Shown: positions 36,901 to 50,200 of the stretch, in pieces
Numbering within the stretch: the stretch's first letter is position 1
How the letters are laid out: each line of letters opens with the position of its first letter
From: Cardiocondyla obscurior
Taxonomy: Eukaryota > Arthropoda > Insecta > Hymenoptera > Formicidae
Length of the DNA: 64,000 nt
Assembly: GCF_019399895.1 (NCBI RefSeq)
Contig: NC_091876.1
Coordinates: 4,936,381 to 5,000,380, forward strand
Reading direction: 5' to 3'
Position numbers and translations under genes: made by a program
The notes under the pieces: model-generated
Databases searched by the model: none
Seen by the model: the letters and a program-made list of their open reading frames with translations, nothing else
What the model was told of the DNA's origin: nothing

Positions 36901-39900
36901 TGTCGATATAATTATAAAAACAAAAAAATTATTAACTTAATTTAATTAAAAAACAGATAAATTATTATTAACCGTGAACAGCCAATAATAATTTTACAGT
37001 GCCGATAACGTTGATAATTATGACATAATAAGAAGCGTGTCGAAAAAATTTAGACGTCTGTGTAATAACTGAAAATCGCCTCATCGGTCAAGATGGCTTA
37101 TCTTGATCGACGACCTATTCGCACTTACGAACCAATAAAGCGATAGCCGTGCGCGATGCCGAAGGTAAAGAAAACTGATCGATCACATCCCGCCGAGGCT
37201 TCCACTTCCAAAGAAGTAATTGTCGACAACGAAACGCATAAAAAGCATATATCTTCGGCGAAATCTGGCCCTGATTACGTGCTAACGCATTCGACGTCTC
37301 GTACCCTTATATCTCCGTTTTCTCCTGGTCCCTCTTCAAAAGCTAATTTACGAATCCAACATCCATCAGCCGGGAAAAAAATATTACGGTTCCCGATCCG
37401 CTCGTGGCCGACCACCGAAATCGAAATTCGAAATATTGCGCCCGGGGAAAATACGCGTTTTGCATATATGTATCACAAAGTGGCACATCAGTTTCAATTT
37501 GTTTTTTTATTAAAAAAAAAATTTGTTTTACAACAACTGCGGTACGATTTTAATTTGAATCTATTTGCGCGTGTTTATTAAATTTTAAAAAGCCTCTCGA
37601 TCGCGCGAGCGCGATGCCGCGTGATCGAACATCGCGACAAGCGAGTACACAATTTTTGCTGTCATTAAAAGGTCCTCATAGCTGCTCGGTAACGTTCGAG
37701 CCTTTTTACATCCCTCGTGTACTCGGCAATGAAAAGGACGTCGCGGTGAAACGTCAGCCGGCGGTGATCGAAATAATTTGCATGTAGTTTTCGCGAGAAC
37801 GCAATGCGACAACCGCACTTTCGTTATCTGGCAAGCGGAAGGGACCGACGCGACGGACGTACTCCGTGCGCACGTTGCATTCACGTATTTACTCGCACGT
37901 TGATTAAACTCCGTGCAGGCGACGGCTATTTATTCATATTTTCGACGGGCTAGTTGCTCAAAGAGCGATTTCGACTGAGTGACACGACTGGGTACCGCTT
38001 TTATCAGCGAAATCGCGCGCGCCGCTTTATTTTCGGTCCGCTTCACCCCCGCGCTCCATCGGTGAGTGAATATTACGAAATCGACGCACGCACTCACGTT
38101 AAAATAAAAAGCGAAAAAAATAAGAATTAACTTGGCGAAAAAATTCAATTAATTAATTCCATTACGCTTGCTTAAAAGAATTTTTTAAAGTTACAATTTA
38201 AAATAAATTTAAAGAAAATAAAGATTTGTCCCTGAAATCGCATAATTTGTCATCCGCTCGACGAAACCTGCGAGTGATAATCGGCTGTGCTTTAAATCAC
38301 CCGGGCAACGACGCAAAAGCGAGACGCCCGGTGCTTTAGAGCCCTCGGGGGCCCGTAATTGATTAAATAAATCCGCGTCGGCGTATTTCACAGCGGTGAG
38401 GAATCACTCGTCGGCCACGGTCATCGTCGCCGCGTGGTTCCTTGCGAGCGAGGAAAAAAAAAAAAGAAAAAAGCACTGCTCCCGAAGACTCGTAAAACTT
38501 CCAGGCAAAACGGATTTACCGGGTATTTCGGGGCCTTTATTGACATTCGACCGACGATAAAAATAGTCAGTGGCCCTTTCTACGTTGCCCGCGTTCTTTT
38601 CTCCCGTCCACTACGGTGGATATTACGTCAGCGCACGGTAAACCGAAGCCTACCCTTCGTGTAACAGCATTTACCGTTATCCCTCCCGCCCTCCTTCTCC
38701 TGCCGCAGTTCGACATCACCGCGGGTTGCGGCACCCCCCGTCGGCCCGTAGGCATACAGTGCAAAGCGCGAGAGAAGCCCGTTCTCGTGGCTCTAGCATT
38801 ACAGCCTTCGCAATTTGGGGAACTCGGAGGGTAGACGACGCGCGTTCAAAGTCCCATCAGATCGGACGATACAGCTCCGGGGGATAATAGGCGAAGGGTG
38901 CGACGGTAGCGGCAGCTTAATCACCCGACTAATACCGAACGCTTCGCGAGATGCACTCGGCACACCGCGTATTGGGCCGACATTCACTCGCCGTGCGATA
39001 AATTATCGATGCGCTACGGATTCGTACTATTAATGCGATCTCAATTACGCGTCGCGAGCTACTTGAATGCCACTTGATGAATTGCAGTTGTCAAACATCG
39101 GACCGTAATTACTGCCTCCCTTAATTGCGGGTGATTATATTACCGCGCGAAATGACGTCTATTTATATCTATAACGAGGTAATTTTATTTTATGTGATAG
39201 AGGGCTTAATATTTTTAATAAACGGCGTTGAAATTACTTTGTCACCGCGTTTAACGGAATTGCATTCGTAATTATTAGCGCTCGTTTTATTCCGGTATAA
39301 TACGTTATGAAATATTCGATACACGAAGGAATAGGTGCATGCGATATTAATATGCGACAGGGTTGACAAAGAGGCACATATTTGCAATGAATATCGTTGG
39401 GAGTAACTAAGTGAGGCTTAACGACGTTAACTGTTGTCTGGAAGGTTCATAACGATCAGCATCAAATTACGGCAGCCCCTTTGCCCTGATGAGTACTTAG
39501 ATTACCTCGAGGTGCCGAAAGTACCGTTTTTATTGATTTAATGGCTAGACGCTTAATGAAAAAGAAAAATAAACCCGGATAGCTTCCCTCTTAATTACTT
39601 AAAAAAAAAAAAAAAAAAACGCACAGACTTGATTACTCAAGAAAACTCGTTGCTGTTATTTAAAATAATTTAAAGATAAAATAGAAAGTATTTAAAGAAT
39701 ATATATTTAGTAAATTTTAAAATGATATATATTTAGACGTTAATTTATTAATTTATTATTAATGTTTAATAATTTTTTATATATTTTTTTTTTTTTAATT
39801 AATATATAAAATGTAAATATGTAAAAGAACGAGAACTTACCGAACAAAGGCGGCGGCTCTACATCGCGCACCGAAAGACTAGACGACGCTTGAGACGCGC

Positions 39901-41245
39901 TAGATTCGATGCTTTGAGTACACCTAAGACGCTTTCGAAGTTTCGGCATGTCGAAGGGCAAGTCCCTTAGGTCCACGCTGGTCGCGCTACCGGATGTAGT
40001 AGCGTCTTGTTGCATCAGCAGCCGTCTTCTTCTCAGCTTCGGCATGTCGAAGGGCAGATCCGAGAGCTCCGGCTCGTTGTCGACGAAATTAATATTGTCG
40101 AGCTGCGGTTTCAACAGGTGAAATCCGAAAGGCTTGCACTTGATGCCGGCGCGAGACTCGATCGATATGCCGCTGTCCGATCCCTGGATCTCAGCGTCGC
40201 CCGACGACGACGACTGCAAAGCGAGATTAATGAGATTTTTGTTTTGCGGCGTACGCCGTTTCTTGAACGACGTGTCCATGGGCGAGGTGACCGCGTTCGT
40301 GTTGGTATTGTTGCCCGCGGTGACGTTGTTCTCCGCGGTGATGTTCTCCTCGGGCGAGGCCTTCTGCGAGTTATTGTTTCGATTGTTGTCGGAGGTCTCC
40401 GAGGCCGGCTCCTGCGACGATTTGTCGGAAATCGGCGAGAGAATGTGGAGCTTCGTGGCGTGGTGGTTTAGAAAACCGGGTAGCGACGACTGTTGATGAT
40501 GATGGTGATGAAAGCAGTTGGTGCTGCCGCTGTCGGAGCTGTGGGAGCTCAATGATCTCGTGCTGTGCCGACTGTCGGAGCTGCTGGTCGATCTGTTCCC
40601 CTCGCTCGTGCTGCTCCTAATAGATTCCATGCTGCCGCCGCTGCTGCTAGTCGCCATACTTTCCGTGCTGGAATAACCGATACGCCGTCTGGACGTGCGC
40701 AGCTTGAATTCCAAAAGGCCGGCGTCTCTTCGTGGCCGCGCGAGATCGCCCTCCGCCTCATGCGGCCTACCTTTGAACTCCATTATCGGCCTGTTTTCGC
40801 GGATTAAACTGCGCGGCCGCTGCCTCTCTTCCCGAGGCCTGTCTTTAAACTCGAGTATGAGTTCCTTGTCGAATCGACGGCCCTGCGACGAGTCGATGTT
40901 CTCCTGGACGAAAGTCTTCGGTCGGCTTTTGATTTCGAGAATACTTCCCTCGCTGCTTTGCGGCGAGTCCTTGGGGCGCAACGATTTTACCGGCAATCTT
41001 ATGTCTTTTAAACGCGGATGATCTTGCTGGGAAGGTAAATTCGGCGCGCTGCGAATATTCAACAGCAAGTGGTCTCGGTTTCCGTGAAATTTCGCGGGTA
41101 GCGGTGCGGTCGACGGCGGTGACGGCGTGTAATCGCGTGCCGGTAGTCTCGGCGATCCGGTTTTTTCATCGCTTGAATTGATTTGGAGGGACTCGATATC
41201 CTGGGACAGAGTAGATATATTGTCTGATTGCTGTTGCGACTGTGT

Positions 41246-41284
<39 letters not shown>

Positions 41285-44200
41285 CTGCTGCTGCAAGCGG
41301 CTCGGAATCGGTTTTGGGCGGAGAAGTACGACCTTACGTCGATGGTCCTTGTTTGATTGCGACTGGTCGGTGTAAGGAAGCGTTTGCTGATGCTGCTTCG
41401 ATGTGTCCGTTGACGAACTCGTTCTACTCATCGGCGCAGTACTGCTACTCCGTATCTGTATTTTATTTTATTTTATCCGAAACTTATTTTTTTAAAATAG
41501 AGGAAACGTATGTATTAATTTATTATAGTCTATTAATGTGTCACGTAAAAAAAAATTTCGTATATTGCATAAAGAAAGAGATAAAAGTTTTTTAGAATTA
41601 TATATTTAAAAAAAAAAAAAAAAAAAAAAAAAATAGCAAAATGAGAAAGTAAAATTATTTAAATAAAAATGTTATCGCGCACTTAATTTGATATCGGAGC
41701 ATGAAAATTCCAAGTCTCCGAATGTACCTACCTGAGAATGTAATACTGCGTGATTGGTGACGCGATCGAGGTCGTCGAGATCGTCGTCGGACCGATTGAC
41801 TTTACAGTCGAAGGCCGTCTCGTAGAGGTGACGTTGCCTAGCCATCCCTTCCTCGTCTTCTTCCTCGTGTTCGGCGTCCTCCTCGTCTCCTTCCTCCCCC
41901 TCGTCTTCGCCCTCCACGTCGCCCTCGTCCTCGACGAGTATCGGCTGCGGGTCTATCCTCCGCGTACGTCGTAGCTTGCGCACTTGGTGCCGCGCCACTT
42001 GCGGCTGCCGTCGGTCTAGCTCATCCTCCTCCTCTTCGGGCGATGCGACGCAGGTACAAACGGTGGTAGGCAGATCATGGCTCAGCAGCCTATGCGGAGG
42101 CATGAGGGTGTGATCCCACTCGGTGATGATGCACGACGAGAGGATCTCGTTTCTGGCTGGGACAGCATGCTCGCTCCCCGACGTGGGGCTTATTAGATCT
42201 TGGCTGCGATAGTGCGGCGGCGGCGGTGGATACGGCTGCTGTAGCTGCTGATAATGCCGCGGTTGGGACGAGTACGAGCCCCCATCACCCGCTACCGAGT
42301 TTCTCTTGGGTATACCGGGTGTGCGCGAGCGTTCGCCCGGCACATCGAGGCTGACACTCTTCCGATACTTGCTCGGCTGCGATTTCGACAGTTGCTCCGG
42401 TACCTTGAACAGATCCCCGTAATAGTACGGCGACGGATGGCGCACGGGCTGTACGGACTCGGTCGGGGATTGATCGGTCAGATGCACTAAAGCGACGCAG
42501 TCGACGAGCAAGGCGTCGGTCGAAGTTAGAGTGTCCCTGTCCGCCGATTGAGCACGGTTTGAGGAAGCGTAAATGCTACTTTTCCGTTTTCTAACGATCA
42601 CTGCCCGCCCGTCTTCGTCGTCTTCGCAGGACGAGCCGGATGCTGAAGGATCTAGAGATTAATTTTAAGAAATATAAATTTTTTTTATTTTTATTTAGAG
42701 AGGCGATCATAAAAAATTATACTGCAGTTTTTATAACTCTCGTGTAATTTGATAATATTACGTATAAAAAATAAAAAAAAATAGATTTAGGTTGTTTAAG
42801 ATATTTTGAAATGTCACGGAAAAGATGACAAGGAATTTATCAATCGTAAACGCAAAGATTTAGATGATTTAGGCTTTAAAAGACATCTCGGTCGCATAAA
42901 GCTCACTTTCGGGATCCCCGAAAAACGGCGCGAAATTTTCATAATCGTTCTGTTGTGGGAGAAAGCGCGAGGGACTCGGGCCGAACGAAAAAGCTCACGG
43001 GGAAGGCAAAATTGCTTCGAAATGGCAGCCTTATCTCCTTAAAAATCACTTCCTCCGTCCATAAGATATTACCGTAATGGTCTCTGGCTTCCTTGCCTGA
43101 GCGTTCCTATCCTCGCTCCGGCCCACGGACCGACCACCCCTTTTTCAGTCCCTTTGTACTCGTTCGAGCATCATCTAATGCCCCCTTTAAGCTTTACGAT
43201 CGCGTCACGGACATTCGCGACATTAACGAAAGAGAAAGTCGGGCGAATGGAGGAGACGTAAAATTACGCGGACACCCGGTACATTATATAGGCAAAGTAC
43301 ACATACGAAATAGACGAAAGGACTGAAGATAATGGGCACATTATGCTCGACCGGAGAGAGCCCCACGGAAATCCGTTCCCTTTCTTGCGAGGGCGGCGAG
43401 AAGACGAGATGCGCTATAAACCACGTTGGTCGCTGCTTTTGACAGGAGCCACCGCGAATTTACGGACGAACTTGCCGAACGAGAGAGAGAGAAAAAAAAA
43501 AAAATTATTATCGGAAGCATCTGGGTCCATTGCATCGTCCGACACAGCTAGACCAGACACAAAGGCTCGCGGCATCAGAATGCGGATATCGACCGCTTAA
43601 AGTGCAATAGGCGGTCTTCGCGCGTTTCTTTGTCGCCGGGTAATTTCGTTTTGATCGATCTCATTGTTCACACAATACGAGTAATGATGTTGCGTGCACA
43701 CAATGCGCGTGTAATTATTTAACCGTATAAATTGCGCTTTGAACATTTATCTTGCTTACTTAACGAATAATGCAGCTAACTTTAATAATGCATACTATTA
43801 CGTATTATTAATCCGCACCGTAATTTATTTAGTTTAATACTTGCCTGATTTAATTTTCCTGAATTATGTTTTTATATTACGCTGACACGGAATATTTCAT
43901 AACTGCTAAACGCACGCTGAATGTGCTTCAATAATCTCGGGCGTGTTGAATTTGATGCAAAAAGACATCATATACCCGAGCTCGGTCAAATAAATTATAT
44001 TATGTGAGTTTATAAATAATTTCGATAAACCAGCGGGTTTAATAAAATTGCGGATTCGCCCCGCTGTCCCGTATGGCACTGTCTGAGTAAAATCATTGCG
44101 GTATCCATAACGCGGCAGGATATCCCTAATTTCCGGCATATTTCGCTATCACGAGAGGGCTCGAACTTCATTTTCCACGGTCAAATACAAAGGAGTGGCG

Positions 44201-47200
44201 GCTCGGGAGATTTGCGAAGCGGGAAATGAGGAATTAATTCCCGAACAATGAATCCGGCAAATTATCGCGCGACTCGCCGACTGCTGTGAAACGAGGGGAA
44301 CGGACGGTGTGCAATTTTATTTTATTTTATTTTATTTTATTTTTGAACTTGCGGCACATTCTTGGCAGCGAGTGACAAACGGCGAAAAAGCCCCGGATAC
44401 GAGAAGCTGCGGGGAAAAATGATCCCTACGAAACCAGACCTCGTCTACGTATTCGAACTTTCACAAAGGACCGGAATCGCGTAAGGCGGACTGATGACCC
44501 ATCCTCCTCCGCGGAGATGAAAAACGGGCGCGTGGATCCATTACCTTTTCTTTTCACCTGAAGCTACTTATCCACCGACTTTGCTCGGCGAAAAACTTTC
44601 ACCGTTAAAAACTTTTAAACATTTCTAATCTAAAATAAAAAAAAAATCGGTGTAACGCCTGAATTAGCGGTTGATCGATTTTATTATTGTCGTTTATTGT
44701 TGTCGCTTTTAAAGACTTAATTTTAATATTTATATAATTAATATGTTCAGGTAAAAACGGAGCAATACAATAGTAAGAATCAAGTTTTCTTTGGCATTTT
44801 CATAATTTAATTTTGTAATATTTAATTAAAAAATCAGAGGCGCTCTACAGTTTAATTTTTCCATTTATTTGTTACAAAACATCTTATCGACAACTCCGCT
44901 GCAGCACATCAGTGAAGAAAAAAAAAAAGAAAAGTGCCGAACGCCGAAATTATAACAAATACTATTTTACAAAATTAGTGTGACGCATGGATTAGTTGAA
45001 AAAGACCGTACTTTCATCGGGCCGTTCTCGATCTCGACGAGAAACTGGTTGCGACGTAAAACGAGGCCCTTTTGATTTTTCGGTCGATCCGAAATATTAC
45101 AATTAAATCGAACGAGAATAACGAATAGATAGGCGCGAGGGGGTCGGGGGGAGGCGGGGCGGCACCGGGTGAGAGCGAGCGCGAGCCTACGTGCCGCGCG
45201 CTAGGTATATTCCCCCACTACTCCCACTCTCGCTTTGTCCTTCTCCAGCGGTCGCGCGAGCACACACGTACTAGGCACTGCACAGCAAGCACGTGTGTCC
45301 GTACCGAAATTAATACGTATTCGCGTTAAACGAAAACCTCGCGATACGAGAATTGTCTTCTCTCCGTTCTCCGTGTGAGGAGAGCACGTATGATACTCCG
45401 TGTGAGGAGAGCACGTGCGATTACGTCTCCTTTCCTTAAAGTAAGCAATATCCTTACGCGTGTTGCGTAGACTCGCGAAGTTTTAACTAATTATCTGGGC
45501 TTTTTGTTCGCAGGGATCAGTGCGCGGACGAATCTGAGAGGAAGCCAGTCACCCTGACGGGAGGTCTGAGAGGAGGAGGAGGCCCAGGAAGGGTATCCTG
45601 CCCCGGCGGAGCAACCCATGGGTATATATCAATTTTTTCTTTGGATTTTTAATAACGTTTTTTAATTTTTTCATTTAATTAAATTTTATATCTACTAAAT
45701 AATTGTTTTATTTTTTTGTTTCAGGTCAAGAGAAACTCCGCTGCGTCGCATCGCTCAGTGCCGCACGCCGATTCGAAATTATACGAACTGCAGCCGGTTC
45801 GTCGGTCGTTCGGGGCTGCCGATAGTTACCGGGCGTTTTTTTTTACGATTCTTTTTAACTCGGGAGTGTCGAAAAATTTGTTAAGTAATTTTCGCGATTG
45901 TAACTTCACCCGGGCGCGTTCGCGAGTTACTTGTGCGCGGAAGGATGGCTCGTCACGTCCCATCTGAGAGGAGGAGCAGGCCCGGGACGGGCATCCTGCA
46001 TCGGCGGAGCAACTCTTAAGTAAGTATACATTTTATAAATAAAGTCTTTATTAAAAAAAATTTTGTACCCTTTTTTTATTAATTTTATTAATTAATATAC
46101 ATGTCTAAATTAATATTTCTCTTTTTTGTTACAGTCACCGGCAGAATTCTTCAACTCCGCTGACGCTCATGCAGATCGGTGAGTCGCATGCTTTTTTTTT
46201 CGTAGTTTGCTATTAAAGTCTCTTGAACCGATAATACACCGTCGACCATAGATTTATACTCAATTGTGATTATCATATAAAAATTATAATTAATTAGAGT
46301 CCCCAATTTTAATGACGCGCACGAATTGAGACTTTCTAAAAAATAGCGCACACGAAGCGTGCGCATAGTTTCGTCTACTTTAAAAAAAAAAGTGCGATGA
46401 GCGGGATTAGAATAACTACCGAATCTGCAGGATTAACGATAAAAATACAATGCCGGATGTTTGCAGTGCCAGAAAGAAATACTAACGAGAAGAAACGTAA
46501 TATCGTTTGCGCAGTTGGTATAGCATCGCGATAAAATTATATCAGCGAGACACGCCGAGATAGGGAAACCGAATCCTCCGGAAATAAAATAACAAAATAA
46601 CGAAAAACTTGCCGTGGAAGTGGGATCGAAATGAACATGAATATATATTTGCATCCGTTTCGTTCGAGTTCAAGCGAAATGTACGGTTGAATATAAAAAT
46701 AAAACCTCTCTGTTTAAAAAAAAATCAAGTTAAATTAAGTTAAATTTAATTAAATTAATTACGCGATATTTTATACTTTCTACAATATGTACGTAGTACG
46801 TAGGGTCGTACGAAAATTATGGTTTAAAGATTGCCCTATATCTGACCAATTGCATCGGCCACCGACGTCAAGGCCGATTATTCGTTCGCAAGCGACAAAA
46901 ATTGCAATGGGCACCGCGGCCTTTCATTCAACGCGCACACAAATATACATAGTATATATACAAAGGCAACACTACGTGCTGGCATGACGCCAAATTGCAG
47001 TGATATTGATTAACGATCAATAATCTGATTTGCGAGATATCTGTCGGGGGTCGACTGCGCGAAAAGCGAGAATAGAGAACTAGGAGGTTGATGATCGAGC
47101 AGTTCGATTAAATTGGACTGGATTATATATAGAGGCCGAGAAAAAAAGTGTGCATGTCCATTTTTGTGCGATGTAAACGAATTTTTTTTTTCTTTTTTTT

Positions 47201-50200
47201 TTAAATTGGTACGTAAAACATTTGGGACAGTTCAATCAACTATCTGCAATTGACGAAAGATATATCCGAATAAAATTGGCAATAAAGATAGAATGTCGAA
47301 ACACTGATTTTTTTTTAGTTTAAATAATTAGACATTACAGAGCCCGTATTTTGCGCGCATGATTTATTCTTGTTTGTTTTACATAAAAGAAAAATATTTT
47401 ATATTTAATAATTTTTAACAAATTATTAAAACCTAAACGAGGTTAGTCAAAAGAAATTAACGCGAAAGAGTGATCGAGTGACAGAAAATGAAAGAGAATA
47501 CGTGTATGCAGAGTTAGGGGTAACGATACGCCGGGGTAGGCAGCGGTGTCTACCCTAATGAATCTATTACGGCCAGTGAGCGACAACCCTCGCCTAGCAA
47601 TCACTACAGATAACACGAAACGCTGTCGCATGCATCCTGTTTACATGAATCTGTAGATAACGAAGATGAACGTCCGAGAGGCGATCTATCTTGGATTTAC
47701 AATGCCCTGTATCAACGAACTAAACAAAAACGCGAAAAAAAAAATTGCGCATAAAAATTATTTAAAGTTATATATAATTCCACATTTTTATAAAAATTGC
47801 TGTAATCAATCGATAGAATATTTTTTGGGGAGGGAAATATTATTCCAATAAACGTCGTGACCATCTCGCTGCTAACGCCAAAACCATAGAACTATCCCGG
47901 CGATTTTCCGTCTCCGCGTCAAATCTTTGATTATATGATAATCCGGGACACGCGACGTTATTTTGACCACGACGGTGACAACGCCGTTTATGCAATCTTC
48001 CGTTCTCTCTTGCGATTGACGGTCAGCGGTAAGGCGAGCAAAATTCTGAGAAGATCTCTACACAATATATATAAATATATATATATATAAAGGAAATCGC
48101 AGCTGCGCAAGCTCGGAACCACTTCGCTCCGCGTTTTATTAGATATTGTCCCCATAACGTGTGAGCCGAGGCTATAGTGTCTGCGGGGCCGTGGTACATT
48201 GTATCGCCCTTCAGACGGAAGGAAAAGAAGCGATAAAAAAAAAAAAAAAACCCGGGAAGGCGCGAGATGGGCGGGCGCAATTGCTCGATCTTAGACGTTA
48301 TCGCGCCGGCCAACGTTCGGGAGGATCTTCCGGGCATCTTACGAAGCAGCGAAAGATTACGGGTCAAGCTGAGCAGCGGCGAAAACGGAAGCCAATCTCG
48401 GTTATTGGCTCCGTCGCGCCGAGCTCCACGCTTACGATCGCGAGATTGGCCAAAGTAGCTCGCGCGAAATGTGTCAGCGGTGTCAAGGGAAGATGAGCAT
48501 AAGTCATTCGGAGATCGTACACGTCGAGAAAATAGATATCGCGTTGATGGCTCGCGATAAGTTTCTGCCGCGCAGAGTAACTCGAGTTAATCAATTAACG
48601 TCACCCGCGAGTCTTATCAAATGTAACGTGACGATTGAATGATAATTGCAGGACGTAACGATAAAGCGACGCTGGCGCCAGCACATCGCCTTCACGTTTT
48701 TCATATCTCTTTGATTACGTTTCCTATCGTATTTTCGAAGCAAAAAGTAACTGCTAACGAGCAAACGTTACGGGAATGACGGCAATGATTACAAGCTATC
48801 GGTACAAAGGAAAGAAAGAGAGAGAAAGAGAGAGAGAGAGGCAAGTTACTTTGAAGAGAAGCTATCTGTTTTTTAGAAACTCGCTACAAACGCATATCCT
48901 CGAACGCATAGTCGAGATGATTGAAGCAACGACTGATTACGAGGGTGCGTCGGTCCTTTAGAACGCTGCTCCGACGTGATATCCTTTGATTACTGTTTCA
49001 TATCAAGCTGTTCATCGATGAAACTGACAGCTTTGAAGTGAGAGATATGTTTCCGCTTTATGTAAATTAAATGTCGCTTGATTTTTAACAATTCCACGAC
49101 TCGTTGCTCGGCTAAGATCTTACCGATTAAATAATTATTTTAAAATTCTGAAACATCTTCTCTATAACGAAATAAGCATCTCTCTTTGTCTCCTCGTTTG
49201 TTTAAGCCGTAAAAATGGAGCAAACCTCCGAAATTACATTTCTAAATGCCTTTACGCCTCGGTTGATCACCCGGCGGTGATTTTGCTCTTCGTTAAAAGC
49301 GATTATGCCGATATGGATCTGCGCCGTTGACGTCGATAGATTTTATCGTCAATAAAATCAATGCTTAGGCTCGCTGGAAAGGGTTTTGCGACGCTAAAAA
49401 AGATCACAAAGCTGTCGCTCACGTGGGCGATGCATGCGCGGATTACTCGCTTTCCTGTCAGTAGACATTGCGCAATTGAAATCTACGTCGGCGGTCACAC
49501 GCGAGCACAATCGTTTGCGGCGGAAAGGGTTGGATCGGACGCGGAGGTAAACCCGAGAGGGTTTCGAACGTGCCCGAAACCGACCCCGGCGATTTCGAGC
49601 GTTCGTGCGTACCCCGCCCCTTTATGGACTCTTCGAATTAATCGTGTCGCGAGTTTACTTTTGCTTTCAAATTCAATCTTACGTTCCGCTGCTCACTGTG
49701 CGGTGGTACGTCGGAGTTAACGAGAAATCCCGTATTCGTTTTCGAGTTCGCGCGATGCAATTTTAATCGCAATCAAAGGCCCGTGTTTGATTTTACGTAC
49801 GAGCAGCCGGTTCAGTTAAAACTTTTATATGGAGCTCGCTGTGAAGATGAAATAATTGAGAAGTCACCGGAAGATAATAATTCTCTAATATTTCCAAAAA
49901 GATTAGTTTCAAATATTTTAATACGATTTGCCTCCGATATATTTCACTCGGTAAGCTAAGCGTTATCTCACGGGGTCGCGGGTCTCGCCGGGAAATTTCA
50001 ATAGCTCACACGGCAAGATAGGCGATCTTCAGCAGCTACAAACCGTTTCTTGCACGGCGGGAAAGCATCTGACACAGAGATTAGGCCAAGCGCGCGCGAA
50101 ATTGTCTCGCAACGATATGCAAATCGCGACATAAATGCTAATTGTAATTGCCCATGAAATGAATTCAAGGGCCACCCTCTCCTGGCGAAGGGGTTCGTAG

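Larger units (their letters stand above)
31605..39840 (-). other. 8.2-kb intron of the SH2-adaptor gene
   Basis: The flanking exons are phase-compatible, so no exon is required here, although one could be hidden. It holds a CpG-rich block (32950-33680) with overlapping chance ORFs, AT-rich DNA (34400-34800, 36780-37050), and a small plus-strand reading frame at 37093-37581. A T run at 35242-35260 and an A run at 39601-39619 are visible. Confidence 0.7.

Noticed and set aside
45716..45967. 83-codon frame in exon 3 of the plus-strand RNA
   Set aside because: Its ATG-like start lies upstream of the exon 3 acceptor in the intron, so it would not be in the spliced RNA.
46495..46570. tRNA-like string (GCAGTTGGTATAGCATCGCG)
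   Set aside because: Resembles a D-arm, but no matching acceptor stem, anticodon arm or TTC loop could be found around it.
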